NCBI RefSeq assembly: GCF_004402045.1
Contig: NZ_SOMG01000014.1
Location: 62,001-126,000 of the forward strand
Reading direction: 5' to 3'
DNA from: Lelliottia nimipressuralis
Lineage (GTDB): Bacteria > Pseudomonadota > Gammaproteobacteria > Enterobacterales > Enterobacteriaceae
Length of the DNA stretch: 64,000 nucleotides
Shown here: positions 47,603-54,690 of the stretch, piece by piece
Position numbering within the stretch: the stretch's first letter is position 1
Layout: each line of letters opens with the position of its first letter
Notes under the pieces: model-generated
What the model was told of the DNA's origin: nothing
The model's database searches: none
Seen by the model: the letters and a program-made list of their open reading frames with translations, nothing else
Made by a program: the position numbers and the translations under genes

Positions 47603-50098
47603 TTAGTTATGGCAAACAGAGGACGGGCTTTCCAGTCCCCACGCCGGAGTGGCGATAGTGCAGTTTCCGCCACGCAAATGAACGTTAAGCTCGCGTGGTG
47701 GTTGTTCCGCGCGGATATAGAGCACGCTGGCCTGGCCGACATAACCTACCGACTCGCCGCGCTCATTCAGCACTTCGGTGCCAAACGGCAGCGGCGCACC
47801 GTCTGGACGGCTGGCGCGAAGCATCCAGGACTGGCGTTGGTCGGTGTCGAAGCGGATGTAGTTCACTGCGCCATCGTATGGGGCGACGTTAGCGATGTTG
47901 CCGCGCACTTCCGCCCCACGGCTGTTCGCCGTTTCGGACAGGGTGATGGCGTTTTTACGGTACGGCGTGGCATAGGGAACCAGCGCCACGCCATCACGGT
48001 TGGTCACGATGCTTTCGTCGCCGTTGACCATCAGCCCTTCAGCCTGTGGAGCATCCACAATCGTCATGGTGGTGCCGGTTTCGTTCGAGGCAAGCAGATG
48101 CCACGGCACGGCCACCAGGCTGCCGCGCCCGTTCAGCCCGGTCTGGCGGTAGTCGGAGGATTCACTATATGAGCCGCCCAGCGTGGCGAAGTTTGCACGG
48201 TATGCGGTGTTCACGCTCGCCGTGTTGTTCCCGCCCCGGGCATTGCTGCCGGAGAGCGTATAGCTCAGGCGGTTCGACTCCAGCGCGTTGCCGCTCATGC
48301 TGATATTGCTCTGTTCGTAATGCGAATCGCTGGCCGTCAGGCTGGAGGTGATCCACGCGTTATTATCAAATAGCGAGAACGGCAGGCTGAGGGAGAGGTA
48401 AAAACGCGTCTCTTCTTCACGCTCGCTGTTGCGCACCCGGCTGGCGGAGACGGTATAGCTGGCCCGGCCGATAGCGTTGGAGTAGCCGGCCTGATATTCG
48501 CGCGAGGTTTGCCCGGAATTCCAGTAGTCGCGCTGCGTGCCGGAGATAAATACCGTGCCCCAATTATTGAGCAGCCGCTGGTTCAGGTTCAGGGTGAAGG
48601 TATTTTTAGGCTGCGCGGCGCGCAGGGCATCCCAGGTGCTCATAGTCATCTCCGGGGCGACCCCGAAGCGATCCTCATACTCGTTATACTGCGCTTTCAG
48701 GCGTTGATACCCGTCCCGGGAGTAGAGCGCGTCGCTAAAGCTGTAATAGCCTTTTGTGGAATAACGGTAGGCCGCCAGCGTGAAGTTGGTGGCAGTGGTA
48801 TCGATAAACTTACTGTACGACACGCGAAAGCTTTGGCCGCTGTCGGTTCTGTCCTGCAGCGTCGTCTTTGCATGGGTGACGTCAACGGAGACCGCGCCGA
48901 ACGGCAAGTTCCAGCCGGTGCCGATAAGCCCGGCCTGATAATCGTCGCTCACGATCGTGCCGGTATAACCTGTCATCAGGTTATTAAAGCCATAGCGCAG
49001 CGTGGCCTGCAGGAAGGCCGGTTCCGCCTCAAGGGTGTTCTGATGGACTTTACCGGCGACCACGCTGTACTCGCTCACGCCTTCTTTAAGCATACCGGGC
49101 ACGGCAGAGAAGGGCACCGTGAAGGATTGCTGCGAGCCGTCGGCTTCACGCACGACCACCAGCAGGTCGCCGGCCGACCCGGTAGGTTGAATACTGTCAA
49201 GGGTAAACTGTCCCGGCGGAACGTTTTCCTGATAGATGACGTTACCGTTCTGGATCACTTTGACCAGGGCGTTGGTGCGCGCCACCCCGTGCACTACCGG
49301 CGAAAAGCCTTGCTGCGAGTTGGGACGCATTTTTATATCTGACGCCAGCGAGACGCCGCGCACGCGCAGGGAATCAAACAGATCGCCCGGAATATAAAAG
49401 TCACCCAGCGTCAGGTTGGATTTCAGCGCCGCCAGCGGGCGGCGCAGGTAACGGGTGTTGTTCTGCCAGCTGCTGTCGCCGCTCGCGGATTTGCGCCAGG
49501 TGCTGCTGTCGCGAAACTGCCAGCCCAGCAGGTTGGCTCCGGAATCCAGTCCGGCGTAAAAATCGTCATTGGTCTCTTTCGCTGAGCCTTTCGTCCGCGT
49601 GTTGTACCAGGTGGTGTTCCAGGAGAGCATGAGCGCCGGGATCCCTTCATCCCAGAACTGGGGGGCAACATAGCCCTCTTCCGTGTGCAACACGGCCGCC
49701 TGCGGCACGGTGAGCGCCAGGCTCAGGGTGCCGGTATCCGTTTTCACCTCGCCACCCTGAACGAGATCGTGCAGTTGCACCTGTCCCTGAGCAATGGCGG
49801 GCGCCGGGATCGCTTTGGTGTTGATCCCCAGCATCAGGGCATCTTTCCACGCAAGGCGAACGTCATCCTGTTGTTCGCCATAGGTCACCGTATAGCGTCC
49901 TTTCCAGTCCCCGTTGACGTAAATATCCATCTCCTGCGGGCCGGCAGGCATGGCGTTGTTTTCGTAAAAGCGTGACAGATCGGACTCACCGGATGCGCCA
50001 GCAAGCAGGGAGGTATCAAACGATACCGCCCCCGATTTATGCGAAAGCAGAAGCGAGCAGACAGCCAGCATGCAGAGCCTGTTTTGTTTCAATTTCAT
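47603..50098 (-). CDS. Fimbrial outer-membrane usher
   Basis: The 831-residue usher has a signal peptide, an N-terminal chaperone-binding domain (about 28-160), a 24-strand pore with plug, and C-terminal domains with a closing Cys pair (GNCTIATP and SSVCHN). It forms the assembly pore for the fimbria. The motif VSGAFTP-like block appears as FDSLRVRGVSLASDIKM. It lies between the chaperone and adhesin genes with gaps of 15 and 12 bp. Confidence 0.93.
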   Translation of the reverse strand: MKLKQNRLCMLAVCSLLLSHKSGAVSFDTSLLAGASGESDLSRFYENNAMPAGPQEMDIYVNGDWKGRYTVTYGEQQDDVRLAWKDALMLGINTKAIPAPAIAQGQVQLHDLVQGGEVKTDTGTLSLALTVPQAAVLHTEEGYVAPQFWDEGIPALMLSWNTTWYNTRTKGSAKETNDDFYAGLDSGANLLGWQFRDSSTWRKSASGDSSWQNNTRYLRRPLAALKSNLTLGDFYIPGDLFDSLRVRGVSLASDIKMRPNSQQGFSPVVHGVARTNALVKVIQNGNVIYQENVPPGQFTLDSIQPTGSAGDLLVVVREADGSQQSFTVPFSAVPGMLKEGVSEYSVVAGKVHQNTLEAEPAFLQATLRYGFNNLMTGYTGTIVSDDYQAGLIGTGWNLPFGAVSVDVTHAKTTLQDRTDSGQSFRVSYSKFIDTTATNFTLAAYRYSTKGYYSFSDALYSRDGYQRLKAQYNEYEDRFGVAPEMTMSTWDALRAAQPKNTFTLNLNQRLLNNWGTVFISGTQRDYWNSGQTSREYQAGYSNAIGRASYTVSASRVRNSEREEETRFYLSLSLPFSLFDNNAWITSSLTASDSHYEQSNISMSGNALESNRLSYTLSGSNARGGNNTASVNTAYRANFATLGGSYSESSDYRQTGLNGRGSLVAVPWHLLASNETGTTMTIVDAPQAEGLMVNGDESIVTNRDGVALVPYATPYRKNAITLSETANSRGAEVRGNIANVAPYDGAVNYIRFDTDQRQSWMLRASRPDGAPLPFGTEVLNERGESVGYVGQASVLYIRAEQPPRELNVHLRGGNCTIATPAWGLESPSSVCHN

Positions 50099-50113
50099 GG
50101 TGAGTCTTTCCGG

Positions 50114-50806
50114 TCACTGGCTGATGAGCGTGCGGGTTTTGTAAGCACCCAAATCGTCCACATACATCAGCTGGTAGGTTTGGCCGCGTTTCACCGCGTT
50201 TTTCGTCGCAACGGTGAGCTGACCGAATGGCGATACCATCGGTGATTCCTGCAGTAATTTGGTTTTGCCCTGGGAAATATTGGCGACCGTAATATGGAAA
50301 GGACTCTCATTTACGATGCGAAACTGTTTTCCGCTGGCAATCAGCGTCAGTTTTCCCGTCGCGTCATCCAGCGTGCCGGTTAACGCGGCCGGGCGATAAA
50401 ACAGTTTGATGCGTGATTTAATCGCCAGCTGAACGGTATTCTGGTTTTGCACATTTTCCGGCTTCGGGGGAATATCGAGCACGTTCAGGAAAAAGACCGA
50501 TTCACGATCGCCCGGTAAATTCGCAGGCAGCTTTTTAATACGCAGTTGCTGACCATTATGTTCGCTGACCTTCACTACCGGCGGTGATAACAGAAACGGA
50601 ACGTTTGCCGTTTCCGGTGTGGAATTAATGTCGCCGTCATCAATCCATGATTGCACCAGTGCAGGGGCATCACCCGTATTGATTAACTGAACAATCACCT
50701 CTTTGTTATTCTCAGGGTAAAGAACACGCGTGCCATTAATGACAATATTGGCGCACGCGTGGCCCGCGCTGAGCAACAGAGATGCCAGCATAATAATCTT
50801 ACGCAT
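50114..50806 (-). CDS. Periplasmic fimbrial chaperone
   Basis: The 230-residue protein has a signal peptide (cleavage near ACA, residue 19) and two Ig-like domains of the PapD/FimC type. The family start NIVINGTRVLYPENNKEV and the G1 strand NTVQLAIKSRIKLFYRP, with its basic anchor residues, are visible. It donates a strand to pilin subunits and delivers them to the usher. Confidence 0.93.
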   Translation of the reverse strand: MRKIIMLASLLLSAGHACANIVINGTRVLYPENNKEVIVQLINTGDAPALVQSWIDDGDINSTPETANVPFLLSPPVVKVSEHNGQQLRIKKLPANLPGDRESVFFLNVLDIPPKPENVQNQNTVQLAIKSRIKLFYRPAALTGTLDDATGKLTLIASGKQFRIVNESPFHITVANISQGKTKLLQESPMVSPFGQLTVATKNAVKRGQTYQLMYVDDLGAYKTRTLISQ

Positions 50807-50816
50807 AATGGTAACC

Positions 50817-50851
50817 TTAAAAACAGGCTTCGCAGGAACGAAGCCTGTTTA
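50817..50851 (-). terminator. Partial terminator after the major fimbrial subunit
   Basis: AAACAGGCTTCG and CGAAGCCTGTTT form a perfect 12-bp stem; on the minus strand TTTTT follows. It lies between the major subunit and chaperone genes, where partial termination would give excess of the subunit. Confidence 0.85.
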
Positions 50852-50858
50852 ACTGAAA

Positions 50859-51443
50859 TTACAGATAGGAAATGGTGTACGTCACGTTAGAGCTCAATGC
50901 ACCGACCGTTGCGGCAGCGGCGTTGGTTTTATAGTAATAAACGTCCAGCGTCAGCGTTTCAGAATCTGGCGCTGTTGCGGTACCCATAATGCTGGTGGTG
51001 TAAGCCTGATTAAGCGTAACAGGCGTTGATTTACCCGGTTCCACTAATGCGAAACCTACGTTACGCGCCACGCTGGCATCGTTTTCATTTACGCTGTTAT
51101 TCAGCAGGTATTTACCGTCGGTAGAAATATTATCGGCGCTGGAGAAGTACACTTTCAGCGGCGTGCCGGTCGTACCCGCTGCTGGCGTACAGCCGGAGAA
51201 GGTTAACGCAATAGATTTTTTATTTTTAGTAATCAGGCCAACCGTCGTTCCGGCATCCTTAACCGAAATTGGTGAGAGGGCGACGGTCATATCGGCGCTT
51301 TTACCGCCATTAATCGTACAGGTGGTATCGGTAATGGCTCCGGTAAAGTTAATTACGCCACCTGCTGAGTTATCGGCGGCAATCGCGTGAGTAGATGCAA
51401 TGGCTGCGCCAAGCACAGATACGGTCATGATCGTTTTGAACAT
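50859..51443 (-). CDS. Major fimbrial subunit (type 1-like pilin)
   Basis: The 194-residue pilin has a signal peptide (cleavage near AIA, residue 22), two cysteines (CTINGG and FSGCTP) bridging the fold, and a C-terminal beta zipper ending TYTISYL. This is the pattern of FimA/MrkA subunits. ATG 51443 is chosen because GGAG lies six bases upstream. It is the first gene of the four-gene operon and is followed by a partial terminator. Confidence 0.92.
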   Translation of the reverse strand: MFKTIMTVSVLGAAIASTHAIAADNSAGGVINFTGAITDTTCTINGGKSADMTVALSPISVKDAGTTVGLITKNKKSIALTFSGCTPAAGTTGTPLKVYFSSADNISTDGKYLLNNSVNENDASVARNVGFALVEPGKSTPVTLNQAYTTSIMGTATAPDSETLTLDVYYYKTNAAAATVGALSSNVTYTISYL

Positions 51444-51817
51444 GATAAACTCCATAATGTTTTGTTTTATATAAAAAAGAATGTTTCCCGGCTGCGCAAC
51501 ACACTGTTACCGGCTAACGCGCATAGCGACCTGAGTACGAGCCTTGACGATATTATGTTGCATCAAAAAGACACATAACAAAACATTATTCCGGTAAACT
51601 CAATATAATAAGATTATAATCTTGATATAATATTTTTTTAAAGATCATAATCTAAACGCCTTCATTCGAAGCTCTTAATTAATGAATTAATAATTGTGAA
51701 TTTATGAAATTTTCTATGCCGCATCCTCAAATAATATTTGATGACTTGACCACACACCCTTTAGACCTATTATTGCGAGACAAATACAGTCGTTTATAAC
51801 AGTGGTGTAATAATCAT
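51444..51817. promoter_or_regulatory. Fimbrial/MarT-like divergent control region with twin palindromes
   Basis: The 374 bp between the fimbrial subunit and the membrane regulator gene are very A+T rich on the right. AGATTATAATCT (inside AAGATTATAATCTT, 51610-51623) and AGATCATAATCT (51642-51653) are near-identical palindromes with centres 31 bp apart, about three helix turns. They are candidate binding sites for a dimeric regulator. No inverted repeats of an invertible promoter were seen. Confidence 0.6.
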
Positions 51818-52618
51818 ATGAAGTATCTTATTGATCTCGCAATGCTTTATGAAGTGGACTCCGGTGTGATCATGATAAATGGAGAAGAGGAATCTTCAAT
51901 TAAGTTATCCAATCAGGCGGCACGTTTGTTATATGAACTCATCATTAATAATGGCAAAACCCTCGACAGGGACGACCTGATTAAGAAAGTCTGGGAAGAC
52001 CACGGTTTTTCCGGTTCCTCGGTCAGTCTTAATGTTGCCATCAGTGAAATCAGGAAAGCCTTTCGTAGTTTAGGACGTGACCCTCTGCTGATTAAGACCA
52101 TTCGGGGTAAAGGTTTTAGCCTGGCCGCGCATATTGAGCATCACACGGTGAGGCCACCCGTTTCTGCCCCGGAGAAAATCGCGGCGGAGGCATCCGATGT
52201 TGTGACTCAACAGCGAGACCCGCCAGCACGCCTGCGTCGTCGGGACAGCGGCTTTACCACGCTGTGCGTGATGGCGCTGGTCGCCATTGCCGGTATTACG
52301 GCACTTCTTTTCTATCAAAACATGCGCGTGACCGAACGCCCGAAAGAGTCCGATATCCATCTGCTGGGCAAAATTGATCGCTGTACGGTTTATCTTATCG
52401 ATAAGAATATGTATCAGTCGCAACAGACCTGGTTTAGCCTGGCCAAAGAGGCCATTACACGTCAACAAATAGACTGCGAACATCAAACCGCTGATGCGTA
52501 TTATTCAAAATTTAAAAAGTCACAACTGGAAAATGATTTCCTGGCTGTCTGTTATCGGCAGGATAGCGGCGATGGCTATAAAAATTGCATCTCTTACAGA
52601 AGCCTGACAGGGAGTTAA
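51818..52618 (+). CDS. ToxR/MarT-like membrane-anchored transcriptional regulator
   Basis: The 266-residue protein has an N-terminal OmpR-type winged helix (about 20-105, ending LLIKTIRGKGFSLAA), a linker, one membrane helix (about 147-167, TLCVMALVAIAGITALLFY) and a periplasmic domain with three cysteines. This layout is that of ToxR, CadC and Salmonella MarT. With the FidL-like gene 4 bp downstream, it forms a pair like marT-fidL. It probably controls the adjoining fimbrial or ECP operon. Confidence 0.85.
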   Translation: MKYLIDLAMLYEVDSGVIMINGEEESSIKLSNQAARLLYELIINNGKTLDRDDLIKKVWEDHGFSGSSVSLNVAISEIRKAFRSLGRDPLLIKTIRGKGFSLAAHIEHHTVRPPVSAPEKIAAEASDVVTQQRDPPARLRRRDSGFTTLCVMALVAIAGITALLFYQNMRVTERPKESDIHLLGKIDRCTVYLIDKNMYQSQQTWFSLAKEAITRQQIDCEHQTADAYYSKFKKSQLENDFLAVCYRQDSGDGYKNCISYRSLTGS

Positions 52619-52622
52619 GAAC

Positions 52623-53108
52623 ATGTCAAAGAGATACCTGAGTATATTATTGAGCGGGGTACTGCTGCTTGCTGTTATCGCCATTGTCCTGTTTTATCCT
52701 GAAAAAAACCAGGAGAAAGGATTTGGCTGTCAGTCTGATACCATTTCCAGGAAAACCTATTCAACGGGAGAGACAACCGGTCTGTCATTAACGACGCTGC
52801 TTCTGTTTAATAGCAAAGATATGATCACGGTGATCCATAAAGGCGTATTCACTCGCGGAGGCAAGCGCTATTTAATTGAACGCAACTATGTGCTTAATGT
52901 TGAGAAAGTTGCGGGGAGTGATATTTACTATATTAAAGGAAAAAAGCTGCACAAATCTGAGGATGATGTTGCACCGGATGGTATTGTCAATGAACTGCTG
53001 CTGGATGGTATCGACTTCTTTTATGTTACCCAAGTGAAGAGTCGTGTCTGGCTAATTAAAGGGCTGGTATTGCCTATAATGATGTGCGTGGCCGTGCCGA
53101 CATCCTGA
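52623..53108 (+). CDS. FidL-like inner-membrane protein
   Basis: This 161-residue protein has an N-terminal membrane helix (about 6-25) and a periplasmic beta-rich domain. It resembles FidL, the partner encoded beside MarT in Salmonella, in size, topology and position. A role in stabilising or tuning the membrane-bound regulator is likely but not established. The ATG follows GGGAGTTAAGAAC, 4 bp after the regulator's stop. Confidence 0.72.
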   Translation: MSKRYLSILLSGVLLLAVIAIVLFYPEKNQEKGFGCQSDTISRKTYSTGETTGLSLTTLLLFNSKDMITVIHKGVFTRGGKRYLIERNYVLNVEKVAGSDIYYIKGKKLHKSEDDVAPDGIVNELLLDGIDFFYVTQVKSRVWLIKGLVLPIMMCVAVPTS

Positions 53109-53244
53109 TATTCTGCAAAATAATAAGAATAGATGTTTGTCTATTAATCAAAAAGTCTCAATTTTATTCATTATGTAACAACAAGATGCAAAAGCATTCT
53201 GTTATTTTTCATCTTTTCCTGTGAGGGGAATGAAATTTTCTGTA

Positions 53245-53303
53245 TTGCCTCATTATTTTTGGGGTGACTATACTCCGCCTCGAAAAAGGGGCTCCCCTTT
53301 TTT
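53245..53303 (+). promoter_or_regulatory. Promoter of ecpA and 5'-end hairpin
   Basis: TTGCCT (53245-53250) and TATACT (53269-53274) are separated by 18 bp, with a likely start near 53281. Immediately after, AAAAAGGGG (53283-53291) pairs with CCCCTTTTT (53294-53302). As the hairpin would lie at the very 5' end of the mRNA, it may stabilise the transcript. Alternatively it is a terminator for the fidL-like gene. Confidence 0.6.
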
Positions 53304-53337
53304 AAACATCTGGATTCTTTTTTGAAGGACTAAATAA

Positions 53338-53961
53338 ATGAATAAACTGAACGCTATCGTTCTGGGCTCACTGCTGTCTCTTTCCGCCCTGAGCGCTGTT
53401 AATGCAGCGGAAACTACCGCTTCTGCAACCTGGCAGGCTTCTGCAACGAAAGACAGCGATTCCGATCTGGTTGTTACGCCGACGCGTGCACTGAACTTCG
53501 TTTACAGCGCAAACACGAAAGCTTTTAACACCGACACCGGTCTGTTTGATGTGGTAATTCGTGGTGACCACTCTTCTGCTACCAACTTCAAACTGGAAGC
53601 GATCGTTGATGACTCTGACAACACCCTGTTCAGCGTTGGCGGCGAAACAACCAAACTGAAAGTGGGCGCGCGCTTTGGCGGTACCGATCTGGGTTCCATC
53701 GGTGGCACTGTGGGTGCGAAATCAACAGCATGGACTACGCTGGTTGACTCTTCAAACAACACTGGCGTCTCTTCTGGCCTGTGGAACCTGACCACCAGCG
53801 CAGGCGCAACGGCGAATACCGAAGTGACCGGCCAGGACAAATTTGTGTTCTACGTCGATTCTGCACAGGACAACACCGGTGCAACGAAAGCGTTCAAAGA
53901 CCTGACCAACAGCCTGTGGGAAGGTACTGTATCCGTTGCGTTCCGCGCAACCTGGAGCTAA
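53338..53961 (+). CDS. ecpA: ECP pilus major subunit EcpA
   Basis: The 207-residue secreted pilin has a signal peptide (cleavage near VNA, residue 23), no cysteines, and EcpA-like features: the start of the mature chain with ATASATWQASATKDS in part, LVVTPTRALNF, GLFDVVIRGD and the end GTVSVAFRATW. EcpA (MatB) forms the E. coli common pilus, an adhesive fibre of the alpha-usher family. It is the first gene of ecpABCDE; the usual regulator gene ecpR is not present upstream. Confidence 0.88.
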   Translation: MNKLNAIVLGSLLSLSALSAVNAAETTASATWQASATKDSDSDLVVTPTRALNFVYSANTKAFNTDTGLFDVVIRGDHSSATNFKLEAIVDDSDNTLFSVGGETTKLKVGARFGGTDLGSIGGTVGAKSTAWTTLVDSSNNTGVSSGLWNLTTSAGATANTEVTGQDKFVFYVDSAQDNTGATKAFKDLTNSLWEGTVSVAFRATWS

Positions 53962-53973
53962 GAGCTGACAGTC

Positions 53974-53996
53974 ACAGGGGCGTAAGCCCCTGTTTA
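53974..53996 (+). terminator. Hairpin between ecpA and ecpB
   Basis: ACAGGGGC and GCCCCTGT form a perfect 8-bp stem with a GTAA tetraloop, followed by only TTT. It may protect the ecpA message or cause partial termination, giving more major pilin than assembly proteins. Confidence 0.6.
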
Positions 53997-54006
53997 GGGA
54001 AATATC

Positions 54007-54684
54007 ATGTTTAGCCTTAAACCCATCTTCTTCTCTTTATTATTTATCTCCTCCTCCGCGCTGGCGATTAATGTTGGCAAAGTCACCACCATTATTCCTG
54101 CCAATGCGGACTCCATCGCCAAGGAATTAAAAAACGAAGCGGATAGCGTGCGCATTATTTCCATCAGCGCCCAGCGTATCAGCAGCCCGATGGATGAAGG
54201 CGTGGTGATTAATCCGGAGAAAATAGACGAACTGTTGCTGACGCCTACCCGCATGGTCATGCCCGCCGGGACCAGCAATATCGTCAAATTTTACTACCAC
54301 GGTAAGGCCGATGACCGGGAGCGCTATTACCGCATTACCTTCATTGATGAAGGGGTCAGCGAAGATCTCGATAACGGCACGCAAAAGAATGGCAAAGGGA
54401 TGACCCGCGCCGTGGTGAGCACCATTCTGGTGGTACAGCCCCGGAAGAAGAACGTCGATTTTGTCTACGTAGCCGGAAAGATAACCAATAAAGGCAATAC
54501 CGCGTTTCGCGTTAATGCGAGCGGGACATGCCTGAAACCCAACCCGGAATCACCGACCACACCGTGCGTTAAAAACTTTTACCTGATGCCGGGTACCTCT
54601 CGCGCGATCGACGATATCAACGTTACGGACAACCATTTTCATCTCGGAATTTGGGACCTGAAACAGTTCATTCCTGTTAAGTAA
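54007..54684 (+). CDS. ecpB: ECP pilus chaperone EcpB
   Basis: The 225-residue periplasmic protein has a signal peptide (cleavage near ALA, residue 20) and a chaperone-like Ig fold of the alpha-fimbrial type (PAGTSNIVKFYYHGKADDRERYYRI in parts). It should stabilise EcpA and EcpD in the periplasm. It is related to EcpE encoded at the operon's end. Gap to the usher gene is 6 bp. Confidence 0.87.
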   Translation: MFSLKPIFFSLLFISSSALAINVGKVTTIIPANADSIAKELKNEADSVRIISISAQRISSPMDEGVVINPEKIDELLLTPTRMVMPAGTSNIVKFYYHGKADDRERYYRITFIDEGVSEDLDNGTQKNGKGMTRAVVSTILVVQPRKKNVDFVYVAGKITNKGNTAFRVNASGTCLKPNPESPTTPCVKNFYLMPGTSRAIDDINVTDNHFHLGIWDLKQFIPVK

Positions 54685-54690
54685 GGATGC

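Noticed and set aside
51444..51817. Possible invertible promoter (fimS-like) upstream of the fimbrial subunit gene
   Set aside because: No pair of short inverted repeats bounding a promoter was found and no fimB/fimE-type recombinase gene is present.
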